This document shows, one piece after another, positions 1 through 13,237 of a stretch of 64,000 nucleotides of DNA (its first letter is position 1; each line of letters starts with the position of its first letter). Made by a program: the position numbers and the translations under genes. Origin of the DNA: Amylostereum areolatum (lineage: Eukaryota > Basidiomycota > Agaricomycetes > Russulales > Stereaceae); assembly GCA_012932865.1 (NCBI GenBank), contig SAXG01000003.1, positions 124,001-188,000 of the forward strand, read 5' to 3'. Below the pieces are notes generated by a model. It ran no database searches. It had not been told where the DNA came from and saw only the letters and a list, made by a program, of their open reading frames with translations.

Positions 1-2188
1 CCACAGTTTGGTAGGTATCTCGGGGTATATAAGCTGAACGTTTGGGAGACAGGGCAAGAGTGCAGTTTTACCGAATATCGAAGATAGAATTGAAGAGGAT
101 CAGTGGCAAATGCCAGCCTTTGAGTAATTATGCCTCTGGGAATATGAGCTTCTAATATCAGTGCCAATGCGCGATATCAGAAAAGACATACTGAAACACA
201 CTCACAGAAGCGCAAAAGTTTAACGTCCTCGGTTATCGCCATCCAGTTGTAGCTAACTGACTCGATATTGCATCTCTGACGTAAGGAAAATGCGGGGTGA
301 GAGATGGTCTGCGGCCTCTGCCTTACGGTGCTTTTATAGTTGTTGAAGCTTTCCTTGAGAACCTGGGCGCCAGATGAGCGCAGTCACCAGCGTCCGAGTT
401 GGTATCACCGCGTGGAAGACCCGAAGTCTAAGTTTAACTTCTTGAAGGTCTGACTCGAGAGGGAAAGGGCCCACGAGCGAAGCTGCGGGCACAGTCGTCT
501 GTATGGTGGAAAGAGAGTTGAGGCCTTGAGGCCATATCTCAAGCTCAAAATTCCCCGGACAGAATTTCGGCAGGAGTCTGGCCTCCCTCAGAGGTGATAT
601 TCAAGAGAAGGAGTAAGTGGATACAACAGAAGTTATAGCACGTTCTGGAAGGATGGACGTTGAAGGGCGCCTCATACAAACCAATAAGGAAGCGAGTCAG
701 CGAACGCAACGTGGAGTAAGTATTCGCCATCTTCAAACAACTGGATCATGTTGACTTACCAAGTTGGGTTCGAATCTCCTAGTAAAATATTCGGTGACGG
801 AGAGGGAGGCACAAAACTGGTAGAACCTCAATTTTTTGATGTTACTAGATACCAACCATACTTTGCGACGTTGCGCATCAGCCTACAATTACTACTTTAA
901 GAACACACGATGAAGGGAAGGGGGGAGGGGAGAGTATGCACACCATGGCATACATCGCGCGCTCGAGTGTCCCCGTAATCCATCCCTTGCACTTCAGGGC
1001 AGACCGCCAGTATGTTGAGAGCAACGTATTTGTTCGTGTCGCTATTACGGACACGTTTGGCGGTCCTCTTTCATTACTTTACCAAGCGATTTTCTCCTCG
1101 GGCATAAAGGCGAGCGGTGCTTTTGGAGCGTCATCTCTACAAGTTACAAAAAGGTAGGCTATTCGCGCTTGAGTAATGCGTCGTCATTCATAGATGCACT
1201 AATCGGGTGGTCAGGACGAGTAAGCGTTGAGGCAGTCTGGCAGATGATACGCACCTTGTCAAAATCGCTACTCCATTGTCGATTTGCAGAGGGAGCATGG
1301 CTACTACACCGGCGAACGTGCGTGAGATCTCGGACACCATAAGTTCCTATGGTCCTGACAAGAATCTACAGTGGTGACAATAAGGCGCGAATGTTTGCGC
1401 TGACGTGTGTATGATCCTGCCAAAAATCGGGGGTGGTTTTGGAGAGGATCGACGACGAATGCCAATTGAGTAGTATGACCATGACCTTAAGGATACTTAT
1501 GGGCTTCAATGAATAAAGTTAGTGAGTACACAGGGGACGTCGGGGCAGAAGCAACAAAGACCCACAAAGACGAAACGATCGTACTGTAAGCCTGGAGAGT
1601 CCGGCTTGCAATCGAACGCGGACATCGTGGGCCGTGGCGCGGTTAAAGGATGATCGATGAATGGACGTGGTCCTTGCCTTGTAAGTAGCGTCTTATAGAC
1701 ATATGACTCTTCCACGAGCACCCCAATCGGTCCTGGCGTTGAAGTGAGTCCATTTGGATGAGGAAGGCCTGGCTCTGACGCGAATGGATAACAGATCTCT
1801 GATCCAGCTACGCTGAGCCCGCAGCGGCTGAGATGGTTCCGGGAGGAAACTCCGAGGAGAGTTGTTGTCTGGTTGGGGGATCGTGGCCTCGGACGAGGAT
1901 CTCGACAAGTTGGGATTCGTCAGTCCCGGTCCACGGAGAAGGCCAGTCTGCCAGTCTGGCGACTCTGGCCAGAGGAAATTAAAAACGCGGTCACGGGCCC
2001 GCCGTGGGAACGAAACGCCATATGGTTTGGAACCTCGATCGGTGACCAGTTCCCGCCGTACATAAACGTCCATCTCGTCCGTCTCGCATACATCCTCTCT
2101 CCCGCTCAACCTCGCCGTCTCCACGTTCATTCGCTTTCATATTCCGCGACGCCGAGTTACTCTTTCTACTTTCCAACTCAAGATCATC
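1..2188. other. No gene recognised
   Basis: Short open frames exist on both strands, but none has a recognisable motif, a signal peptide or a coherent set of splice sites. The last part, roughly 2040-2188, is pyrimidine-rich and is probably the promoter and 5' leader of the gene starting at 2189. Confidence 0.4.
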
Positions 2189-2915
2189 ATGCGCTCAATT
2201 ATCACCGCCGCCCTCTCCCTCGCCGTATCTACACTCGCCTTCTCCGTCACTGCTCCCAGTTCTGGTCAAGGCTGGACGCTCGGTCAGAGTAACTCCGTGA
2301 CTTGGGAACGTGTCACAACCGACCGCCTCAACTTCACCATCCTACTCATCAACCAAGTCCGTTATTCAATCCACCCGCTACCTTGCCGTACTTGCTCACC
2401 CTGCCCGCCTTGCTCCTCGCCCTCCAGAATGCGACGCCTCAGTTCCAGCAAGTCCTCGATGCCCTTGTAGACACTTCGGGAAGTACATCGGGGACCACCG
2501 CCATTACTCTGCCTTCCACCGTCTCCGCGGGTGATAATTACCAGGTCAACTTTGTGCAAGACTCTCAGAGTCTCAACACCATCCTCGCCCAATCCGGAAA
2601 GTTCAGCATCGCGAAAGCTACCGCCTCCGCTACCTCTGCGACCTCCGCCACGGCCGCCAAGGGCAGCAGCAGTTCTTCGTGAGGTTTTCGTATCTGCCGG
2701 TGCATGCCCCTGCTCACATCTACCTCGCATACAGGCCCCAGACTGCCGCCGCGGCATCTGCTAGCGCTGACTCGTCTTCCGCTTCGGCCAGTGGTGCTTC
2801 CGACTCTGACGCGCTGAACCCTGTGAGCTCTTCTGTCCCCGGCGCCGGCAGTCGAGTGATGGTCCACGGAGGTGTCATGGCTTTGGTCGTCGCCGTGGGC
2901 GTTCTCCTTGCCTGA
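2189..2915 (+). CDS. Small secreted Ser/Thr-rich GPI-type protein (Kre9/Knh1-like N-terminal domain)
   Basis: Three exons fit one frame: 2189-2356, 2428-2678 and 2735-2915, with GT-AG introns of 71 and 56 bp, giving 199 residues. Residues 1-18 form a hydrophobic signal peptide (MRSIITAALSLAVSTLAF). Next comes a short beta-type segment of the kind seen in fungal Kre9/Knh1-like Ser-Thr-rich membrane proteins (GQGWTLGQSNSVTWE, then LNFTILLINQ). The second half is Ala/Ser/Thr-rich and low in complexity. The C-terminus is a hydrophobic tail (GGVMALVVAVGVLLA) after a small-residue stretch, as in a GPI-attachment signal. The protein is expected at the plasma membrane or cell wall. Family membership is inferred from the layout and the N-terminal pattern. 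The exact role is unknown. Confidence 0.75.
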
Positions 2916-3113
2916 GCTCACACAGACTAGTATCTCGTATATCATATCCACGGACAGACGTATTTTGAAGGGTTTCGTTGAATTCATCATCTTGGGATTG
3001 CAGATCTGCATTAGCATACTTTCCGCGCTGTAATGCACGCTAAGTACACAGGATCACCGATTTTTCACAAACATAGCCATGCATAAAGCAAAGTACAGAC
3101 AGCCATTATAAAA

Positions 3114-4240
3114 TCAGCTGAGGAGACTGGGGTCAGAGGCTTCCTCCGTCCAGATCCAGCTAGAGCACTGGTATTTAGAAGCAATTCCAACAGAGGGAGG
3201 AAGGTGGTAAGTAATTACCAAGTTCATGACAACGGGAGGAGGTACCACGAGGGCCCAACGAACATCGTCGACAAAAGGGCGTTGGCCAGGCCGGTCCGAT
3301 CGACCAGCCATCCACGGTATGAGTCTCGTCCAAGAGGCAGGGTATTGTCTGAGCTCCGCATATTCTTCCATGTTGGCTCCCTCGAACCATTCCGGATAAA
3401 ACCCTGCCTCAGCCCAATCGATAACCCAAAGTTGACCATCTTTTCCCAGAATCAGGTTGCGTAGGTGAAGGTCCATGTGTGTCAAAACGAGCGGCGATCT
3501 GCCGTCAAAAGGCGCAGTGTTGAGCGCCTTCTTATGGAACCTACGTATTAGCAGGAGCCTGTTGTTAAACCAGTCGGTCATCTCTTTGTAGGTCGCGAAT
3601 GGGCCGGCACCGACGTCCGGGAAATACCGCCCTCGACATGGCTCGTCGTCACCGAGAGGACCTGGTCGATGAGGTCGATGACGCCGGGAAAAGGACCGAA
3701 GCTGATAGATGTGATGCCACACAGTAACTCCAACGCGGAACTTCATCCAAAGACTGAGGTCTGACCAAACATCAGCGAGCACAGAGCCCTCAATATACTC
3801 CATGACCAGCATGGCGACGCCGTCGTCGGCAGCGTCCGAGTGACGGTCGATGAAGCGATCGCAGCGAGGGACCGGTATAGATGTTACGCGACGGACAAGT
3901 TGCATGGTCAACGCTGATGAGAGTCATGAGACGGTAAATTCTGTTGTGCGTTTGACGACGGTGTCGTGAGCAATGCGCGCGATGCATCCTCTATTCAGGC
4001 CACCCAAGGGGGAGACGAAGGTACCCGCGTCTAACTTTGCGTTGTCGTTCCAAAGTTTGGCAATGTCAGAATCGTTGCGATCGGAGACGGATAAGGGGGC
4101 ATCCTTGAAGACGAATCAGAACATCGTCAGCCCAAGGCGATGGTCAGAGAGTAGAACTCGCGTACTTTCTTCCAGGACGATTTATTGCGTTTTGACAGTA
4201 CTAACGGACGTGTCAAAGAAGCGATAGCCCAAGACAGCAT
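3114..4240 (-). pseudogene. APH/choline-kinase-like phosphotransferase with an in-frame stop
   Basis: The frame reads from ATG at 4240, with exon 1 at 4240-4166, an intron at 4165-4104 and exon 2 at 4103-3114, about 354 codons. It shows aminoglycoside-phosphotransferase family features: a Gly-rich N-lobe segment (PLGGLNRGCIARIAHD) ending in VVK, a catalytic loop HMDLHLRNLILG (the HxDxxxxN pattern), and a metal-binding VIDWAEAG. These folds phosphorylate small molecules; the substrate here is unknown. A TGA codon at 3926-3924 lies in the same frame between VVKRTTEFTVS and LSSALTMQLVRR. The surrounding 19 nt cannot be a normal intron, and removing them would break the frame. The gene is therefore probably a recent pseudogene, unless the base is an assembly error or translation restarts at ATG 3911, which would lose the N-lobe. 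A further intron near the C-terminus, roughly 3170-3250, is possible. Confidence 0.6.
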
Positions 4241-4575
4241 CTTGTTCCTCTAGTTTGTTTCAAGCTTCGCTCGACGACGTGCAGACTCCCCGTGGCTTGC
4301 GGTTGATGGAGAGTGGAAGGGTAATGTGGTGTCGTTGACCAGAGGACGTCAGACCTCGTCAGACAGCTTGCGGGGTTAACAACGTTAACAAGTCGTGAGC
4401 GTCGTGAGTCTGTAATATGTTTGAGGCTGTTTGAGGTCTGGCCTGGTCTGGCTACCGCGGCGCGGACGGCGAACGTGACTCCAAGATGTCGCCGCACTGA
4501 CGCCGATCCTCTCTCCTTGGTACCCGAGTATTCCCTGCGGCAAATCTGCACGTTGTCTCGAAAAGACATCTAACA

Positions 4576-5760
<1,185 letters not shown>

Positions 5761-6032
5761 ATCGAACAGCACCATTGCACCAACCATGTATGTAGATACG
5801 TTATTCATAACTTCATTTACGAGACAGCGAGCTCGAGTCAACGGCATCGTGAACCCTAGTAGCAGGCGAGCAGCGATGCATAGATAAAATACAGCAGAAA
5901 AGGAATGAGAAATACACAATAGAGTACAGAGAGCATGAACGTCGAAGACGAGGGTATACGAATGTTTTAGGATGCACCAAGCAGCCGTCCAAACCCATAG
6001 AAGTGACACACAAGATACGACTCTCGATCGGC

Positions 6033-8083
6033 CTACGCGTTGCCTCGAAGCTTGCGGATGATGACCTGCTCGTCCTCCGCATCACTCAATCGGTCGATCT
6101 GAACCGCAAACTGCGCCAGCTGGCCGTCCTCCAGCATGCGCGACGCGGCCGCGGCGGAATTTCCACCGGCACGTCGAGCGGCCAACACACGTTGCGCCTA
6201 GAGCATAGTCCATCATTTCGACAGTCGTCGGTTGCAGGGATGTCAAACGCGTACCTTTTCTGACAGCATGGGCCAAACGCTCTTCACAGGCGATGTAGAC
6301 CACGAATATTTGCCCAAGTAGAACCAAAGGGTCTGTCACGCCACAAAGTGTGTGAGAAAACTATTGCGCTGAAGAGGTCGTCGACGACAAACCTTCTTCG
6401 GCGAGTAGATGAACGTGTGCAATCCAGGACGACTCGCGGTCGCAGTCTTGATGTACGCCTCGATACTACGGTTCATCTTGGTGAGGCCCCAGTCGACGAG
6501 GTAGACCGGATTTGGCGTCTCCAAAACGATCGGATCGTGCACGAAAGCGAGGCCTCCCGTGATATGAAGTCGCATGTGTTCGATTGAGGGGCCTGCGAGG
6601 CTGGTGGACGTTCGGAAAAGTATCAAATCACGAAAGGAGGACAATAGACGGGCCAGAAGGTGCTCACGCTTCGATGGATTGCACCTGAAAAACGCGAATG
6701 AGAGCTGCAAGGGAGAGGACGGTCGGGAAGAACGTACGGCTTCTTCGTCGAGACCTAGGCGATGTATCAAGTTCGCGGCATTGAACAGGAACCTGCCGCG
6801 TTTGTCGCAGCAACGGGCGGTGTAGCGAAACGTATGCGCCACTTTCCTCTATGACTGGAATCGGATTGTGGATCATCGTACTGGACCGAGATGCCTTCAC
6901 TCATTCCAGGGCTCATGTTGAGCGAAACCTGGCGCGAGGACGAAGATGGAATGCGGATGGGGCTCCCGAATTCGCCGCTCTTGACACGATGTAGAGGTCG
7001 GGGGACGGCGTATCCCTGAAGATGGGGTTTCTTGCTTCGCATCTCGCGCAGATCAACGAATGGGGCGCCCAGCACGGGGACTTGGCTACTCGGGGAGGAC
7101 GGAGGGTTCGTGAATTGAGATGGCGAGAATTCGGTCGTTGGAGGCGTGGGCATAGGTTGACGGACTGGAGTGGTGTCGAAAACTTCGGTGGGAACCAGGG
7201 ATCCGCGAGAGGATGCTCGGGAAAGCGGACGTTGGGTTGCGCGTTGGGAGGATCGCAATGGGCTGTCGGAGGGAACGGGGAAACGATACTGTTCACGTGT
7301 GGAGACTCCAGTAGGTTCAAAGCTCGTGGACGCATCCTATAGATGAAGTTCAAGGTATTTGCGTGGCAAAGCTATCCGATGCGTACTTACCTTGGTTTCG
7401 TTGAGGATTTGGGTCATCATATCACGGATGGCCTGAAGTTGCCGAAGGCTCGTGTCTCGCTCACGCCTGAGCTCATCGCGCTCCATCGATATCGCGTCAA
7501 GTTGCTCCTTGAGCGCCGCAATCTCCGCCTCCAACATAAGGATCTCGTCCGCGGGGTTCTCCAAGTCCCGTATACGATGGCGGAGACCGGCGTTCTCTTC
7601 GTCGAGGCCATGTATCGTATCCGACAGACCGTCATGAACTTTTGATAGCGTCTCGGCAACATCTGTGAGCTGGAATAGACCGCGCTCAATTGTCGGGATA
7701 TTCGCTGGCACATGGATGAAAGAGGTCTAATCGCACCTCTTGTCGTGCCCATTGGACACGAGGATGTTCCTTGCGAGTGTAACCGCCTTCTGTATCGGCG
7801 TCGTTGAGCATGGATGGCGATCCGAAGGGGAACGGCGGAGATTGCAGGGGTCTATACCTCTGGCCTTGAGCTTGAATCTTGAAGTTAAAGGTAAGGAAAA
7901 CGTATTCGAATCGCAGGCGAAGCGCGTCGGCGCGATGGTCGCGATTTGGAAATACGTCACGTGGCTTCGAACCCGTGGTCTCCCAAGTTCGCCACAACGT
8001 TGCCCGCCATTTCCTACTTGAATTCGCCAATCCTGGTTTCTCGTGCACCCTCTACTTACCATCGGCTCCCTTATCGACCTCAT
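6033..8083 (-). CDS. Conserved coiled-coil protein of unknown function, multi-exon
   Basis: I do not recognise the family. The reading frame can be followed through about eight exons. A tiny first exon begins at ATG 8083 and ends in a GTAAGT donor. A YRPLQSPPFPFG segment follows, then a coiled coil of about 90 residues (7705-7400), predicted from heptads such as LMLEAEIAALKEQL and MERDELRRERDTSLRQL. Next is a Ser/Pro-rich linker (7320-6850), then a folded-looking C-terminal region. That region contains NAANLIHRLGLDEEA, HITGGLAFVHDP, VLETPNPVYLVDWGL, LHTFIYSPKK and TLWFYLGKYSW, followed by AQRVLAARRAGG, and ends at the TAG at 6035-6033. Introns of about 50-68 bp keep phase throughout, so the gene looks intact. 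The first two exon joins, around 8060-7690, are the least certain. The layout suggests an adaptor or scaffold protein, but no function can be assigned. Confidence 0.6.
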
Positions 8084-9440
8084 GATACATATGTCAGTGG
8101 CAGCTACTCCCGCGGACGCTACTACAACATGTACGGTAGCTCGCCAAGCTCTTGGGTCTTGCCGGCGGTACCAGAAATCTCATGAGGCACCGGTTCCAAA
8201 ACGGCCATCTTTCTTATTTCCAGCATGATCATCCATCTCAACCTTGAAGCTGGTATGTTTACCTCACAGTAGTCTTTACTGATCCGGTCTATGTATAAAT
8301 TGATACAGCACACCGGCTTGGTTTTCTCAGCGACTCGACGAGGGAAAAGGCTCCGTTCAACTATCGGTGAGATACGGTTTTGAGGCTGATGTGACTCTGA
8401 GACAGCTTGGGTTCTCGGGTTGAATTTGCTTCTTGCAGCTCAGAACGAGCTCAGAACCCTCCAAGTTCGCTCTTCACAGGCACTAGAATTCAGAAGGCCT
8501 CGTTTTTGATGCCGAACTCGGATCTTCAAACAGGTCTACGAACGGTCGCTCTCGCAGAGTCGAATTGAAACCGTCTATGAAGGCTGGGGCCGGGGGCCCA
8601 TGACCTACACGAGACTGCGTTCCCCACGTTGTTGACACCCGACAATGTTCATTGGTAAGTTTACATCATTGTATAACGGTTGCCGATTCTCACAGTCGCA
8701 CATAACGCTCAGATTTGACTCAATTGTGGCGCGCGCGTTCGCTGTCTGATAGGGTACCGGTGCTGCGGTGCGCTTCGAACTTGGTAAAGAAGGCCAGGTT
8801 TCATTTTTCGGTTCAAGCGTGGGGAAAAGGTATTGTCCCAAGCCCCTATAACGTATCAAAACTCGTCGACGTGCTCAGAACACCTTCAGAACAGCGCTGG
8901 ACGATGTTGAGGACGGGCCAGCTCATGGTTCCTGAAGGGCTGATTGGCAGGGCCGGCCGAACGGCGGTGGCTGAAAAAGGCTTGTGTAAGTGGAGGTTGG
9001 ATGATGGGTTGAATCGGGGGTACGTCGCGCGGAGCGATGGGGGTTCCACCATGGTTCCTGCGGAAGAAAAATAAATAGATTGGTGTCTCACATCGAGATG
9101 GGGGGCGACGGCGGGTGCGACTAGCGGGGTGCAGTGTGAGATGTGCTCGTCGAGCGGGCTGAAGAAAGCAGGATCACGTCGGGGGAGGGGGCGGGGCGGG
9201 GAGATAAAGCCGGGCGGGGCTCGGGAGGGAGGGAGGAGCGAAGGAACGCATGTGGGCACAGCCGAGGTCCCTGACGCCGAGCAAGGAAAAAGCCAAGTGG
9301 TTGCCTAGCTGCTTAGTCACCCCCCTCTTAAAGCGGAACCCGACCGACCACGACGACGACCACTTTTCTCCCTTCAACGTGCACGCTCGACGTTGGCCTC
9401 CACACTCTTTTCCCCCGTCCTTCCTTCGACCTCGCCCCTA
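8084..9440. other. Intergenic, no supported gene
   Basis: A 119-codon open frame at 8715-9074 has no recognisable motif and no splice context. The stretch from about 9240 to 9440 is C/T-rich and is probably the promoter and leader of the glucanase gene. Confidence 0.35.
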
Positions 9441-10813
9441 ATGGCCCCCATCAGGCTCGTCAACCTCCTCGCCCTCTCTTCCCTCGCCATCTTGGCCTGC
9501 TCTTTCAACGCTGTTCCCGTCAGCGCAGTCGCTGCCGACAATCACCACCATGTCGCACGCAACTTTGGCCATGGCCACCACGAAGTAGCCAAGAGGAAGC
9601 GCGACGTCTCCAAGCGTTGCAAGACCAAATCCAAGACCTCCTCTTCCGCTGCACCTGCCGCCACCACTCATTCCGCTGCCGTCGCCGTCGCCGTTACCGC
9701 TTCTTCCGCTGACGCCGCCGCATCCCCCGCCCCTACCAAGAAGGCCTCTTCCACCCCTAAGGCCGCTACATCCACTAAGGCGTCTGCCAAGGCCGTCGCA
9801 ACCACAGCCGCCTCCACATCCTCGAACGGTAGTGGCAAGGTCGGTCTCTGCTGGTCCAACGGCGAGGCTTCTAGCATTCCCAACTTCATCACCCCGAGCG
9901 TCAAGTTGTGAGTCCTGCACACCTGCCACTATGTCTAGGCCTACGTCTGACTTTCCGCAGCATTTACAACTGGAAGCCGACCCTCGACTACGGCATGAAG
10001 ACTGACGGTCTAACTTACATTCCCATGCTCTGGGGCACCAAGTACCTTGACACCTGGAAGAGCACTGTCAAGGCCGGGTACTCTAATTACGCTGCAGGTT
10101 TCAACGAGTACGTTTTCGTTCGACTAAACGGCGCTTTTTCTGACTGCTCTTCAGGCCCGATATCTCTTCACAGTCTAACATTGATGCCGGCTACGCCGCC
10201 CAGCTCTGGAAAGAGTACATGAACCCCCTCAAGAACGAAGGCTACACCCTTCTCTCTCCCGCTACCGCTACCGGTATCAAGTGGATGCAGCAGTTCGAGA
10301 ATGCCTGCAATGGCGGATGCCAAGTGAGTGATTCTTGTTCACTTTGCGTCTTGTTCTAATGTCGTATCAGTACGACATCGTCGCCGTTCACGTCTACACC
10401 ACCACCGTCGATAACTTCAAGACGGCCGTCTCCGCGTACAGGACGTTCAACAAGCCTATCATGGTCACCGAGTATGCTTGCCACGTGAGTAATGATCATC
10501 CGTTATACTTTAGCAGTCTATTGACGCCGAACCAATAGGACTACTCCGGTAACAACAACCAGTGCAGCTCGGACGACATCTGGTCGTTCATGTCTGGCAC
10601 GAACTCCTGGATGGAGTCCCAGGGCGACATCGCCGGCTACTTCTTCTTTGGTAAGTTTGCTTGCAACCGTAGTTAAAATTGTCTCACTAAGCTCTCCTAG
10701 CCCCTATGACCTCTTCTGAGCTCGAGTCGAACAACATCAACGGCGCTAACGCTCTCATCTCTAACGATGGCAAGACGCCTACCGCTCTCGGTAGCTTCTA
10801 CATCAACCCTTGA
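9441..10813 (+). CDS. Secreted glycoside hydrolase family 128 (Asl1-like) beta-1,3-glucanase
   Basis: Six exons fit one frame: 9441-9907, 9961-10107, 10155-10323, 10371-10484, 10539-10650 and 10701-10813, giving 373 residues. I chose the ATG at 9441 because it gives a clean signal peptide (MAPIRLVNLLALSSLAILAC); an in-frame ATG at 9393 would bury it. A Lys/Arg-rich and then Ala/Ser/Thr-rich linker of about 110 residues follows and is probably O-glycosylated. The catalytic domain carries IYNWKP, TYIPMLWG, GFNEPD (expected acid/base Glu), YDIVAVHVYTT, MVTEYACH (expected nucleophile Glu) and GYFFFAPM. This is the GH128 pattern, a TIM-barrel fold hydrolysing beta-1,3-glucan. The likely role is remodelling of the cell wall. 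All splice sites are GT-AG and the gene looks intact. Confidence 0.88.
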
Positions 10814-11255
10814 AGACCTTTCCGGACATTTTGGACATTGGGGGTAATGATTTTGGTGGTGTCGTAACATATACCCTACTGGTTCCGCTTTTCACGCCCA
10901 TAGCGCTCATACGTAATTTATCTCATCGTCCTGGAGGTGGTGACTGGTCTCGGCTCATCGCTAACAGGTATCGAGTACCGTTCGCGACGCATTGGCCGAG
11001 CTGTTTTGATATTTTACAAACTTGTTGAATGTACGGTGTTGCGTGGGTACCTGTGGTATAGGAGACGCCTGTTTAGACTGCACACATATTTTAAATGCGT
11101 GCGACGATTTTCGCATAGTGCTCACGGTGCTGAAAGACCATTCCATCGGCAATTGTATCGTTGTGTCTCGTGCTCACGGTGCAAGTTCGTACAGCCGGTG
11201 GACGTATTACTTCTTCCTCTCCATCTTGCACATACATCCCGGTCGAATCTACGTC

Positions 11256-12489
11256 ATGGTCAATCATCTCCCTCCAGCCGTCAAACAGCTTCTCACACTC
11301 CGCCATCCTCATTCTTACCCTGGCCCTCCCCTCGCGAGTCTCACCCACGTTCTGCGTTCGACATTTGAAGACGCGAGGCGAAAGCGGGCAGAAACGGGCT
11401 GGCTCGTCCTCACGGAAAGTTGCTTTGTGGTCCTTGTGCTCCCCGACGCTAACCTGATCAGGTCTCGCATAGACGTGCACATTGTTGACTTCGAACGTCC
11501 CCACGTCCATCGGTCATCTGTATCGTTTCTCCACGCGCACTGATGCTGCAGATGCTGCGTCGCGTGTCGGCGTGACAGAGGCCGTCAAGAAGGCTGCCTT
11601 GATGCGTGAATCCGCCTTGAAGAGCACGATCTTCGTTGGCGTGCCCAGGGTACGTACACGATGTTTATCTCCTTCGGCGCGTTGACAAGGTTCCTACGGT
11701 CGTGGCGCTCGTCCAGGTGATCTTATCTTTTGCGAACCTGTCCGAGGCTCTGGAGGACGATGTCAAGGGACAACTAAGGACGGAGTCGATTAGGTATGTC
11801 GGCCTGATTGAGTTCACCCCCTGCCCTCCCCGCCGTGTGTTTGACTTTTTGATCGTTTGAGAACCCCGACGCCCGACACCGTACAAAGTATCCTCGATCG
11901 GGGTCAGGCGCTCTGGAACTCGATCTACGAGCCGCACGCGGTGAAATTGTACAACAAGCTCGGCGCGTACCACCCCGACTTCATATGTGCGTCTTTACGT
12001 CTTTCTATCGTCCCGAGGCTCGCGAGATAGGGGGTGGTGTGACCTTGGTGGTAACCCTGACTCGACCATTAATATGTTCGGGCGCCCTCGTCTCGGGCTA
12101 CTCGAGTTCACCGTTTTCAGTTTTTTGGGTTTCATGGTTGCGACGGCGGGATCGCTGACGTGACCGCATTCGTCTCTCCGGTTGCTCGAACAGCGTTCAT
12201 AATCCAATCGTACGGCGCGGTGCTGTCCCCGCTTCCCGACCCCGACGAACAAGGAAACCTTAGCCGTGCCCTGGGATCCGTCGTGGGCATAGCGTGCTTG
12301 CGCGCCGAGGGCCGCGTCGGGCCACAACTCGTCAGCCACGTCTTTGGTTTGCTCAAGGCACGCGCGGCGGAGGAGCTGAGCGAGGAGGATCGATGGCTCG
12401 CGAGCGACGAAGGGACGGAATGGGTCGTGCGTACGGTGGACGCACTCCTCGACGTCGTTCAGGCGGACAGACTGGGGGCCAAGCTTTAG
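11256..12489 (+). CDS. AhpD-like (carboxymuconolactone decarboxylase-type) protein
   Basis: Five exons can be followed. Exon 1 starts at ATG 11256 (MVNHLPPAVKQLL) and ends somewhere in 11411-11430, where the donor is unclear. The others are 11473-11649, 11717-11793, 11862-11986 and 12194-12489. Recognisable stretches are TCTLLTSNVPTS, AALMRESALKSTIFVGVPR, LSEALEDDVKGQLR, LWNSIYEPHAVKLYNKLG and GSVVGIACLRAEGRVGPQLVSHVFGLLKA. They match my memory of a fungal all-helical family usually called AhpD-like, related to the AhpD/carboxymuconolactone decarboxylase fold. I see no CxxC redox pair, so peroxidase chemistry should not be assumed. The last intron (11987-12193) is about 207 bp, unusually long here. 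The function is unknown; the family call is moderate. Confidence 0.55.
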
Positions 12490-13237
12490 GGACTCCCTCG
12501 GGACTCCCTCCTCCCCACAACCGCACGCGGCGTCGTGTCCGCCTGACTGACGCTCTCTCCCCACTCGTCCTCGTTTCTATGTCTTCTATCACATCGTGTA
12601 GTTAAGGTCCTTCCAGAAGACGCGCCGCGCGCCTTTGTGTACTCGTCCGAAGCATCTGCGTGCGTAATCCATACGTTTTTTCGCTCGTTTTCGGCGTGCA
12701 ATCGAGGCACGGCGTTCCTCCTGGGTACTTCATGGTATCTTGAATCGTCAGCCGGTCCCCTTTCGTCTTCAGGTCCATTCGATATCGCTCGGGACATCTA
12801 AGTCACACGCAGTGGAAGTGAGGGCATTTTTTTCGGTTCATTTCGCTGTATGTGGTGGGAGCGTTGGGGGAGCGAGGAAGGGAAGGGGTTGGTAGGTGAC
12901 GCTACAAAAATGGGCGGGAGTGGTCGTATGTGGTGGGGGATTATCGTACAAACTAGACGTTACACTGCCGTGGGACGCGCGCGCACAAGAACATACGTAC
13001 AGATAGCAGAAAGATAACAAGAACGGGGGCCGGTTTTAAGTTATGGCTGTGGGTGTGAAAGGGAAAGGGCAAGGAAGACAGGGAACGCAGGGAAGGAGGT
13101 GGAAAGGGGAGGGAGTGGGGGAAGTGCGTGCAGGTGGAGGGAAAGGCCACGGTGATCAGGACTCAGAGGTTGTATGTGGACGCGAACCGATAGAGCATCG
13201 CGGTGACCATGACGGTGTCCATGAGTGGGGGGTGCAT
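12490..13237. other. Intergenic region between convergent genes
   Basis: No gene is visible. It should hold the 3' ends of the AhpD-like gene (plus strand) and the DUF6593 gene (minus strand). The purine-rich tract at 13040-13150 is low in complexity. Confidence 0.4.

Noticed and set aside
936..1157. 73-codon ORF
   Set aside because: No supporting feature.
3908..3926. A 19-nt intron removing the TGA of the phosphotransferase gene
   Set aside because: Far shorter than any other intron here, and its removal would shift the frame that is continuous on both sides.
6340..6400. Alternative exon reading DPLVLLGQIFVVYIACEERLAH in the coiled-coil gene
   Set aside because: It looks attractive but breaks phase at both neighbouring introns; the frame with TLWFYLGKYSW joins correctly on both sides.
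8715..9074. 119-codon ORF
   Set aside because: No motif and no context; chance ORFs of this size are common in this base composition.
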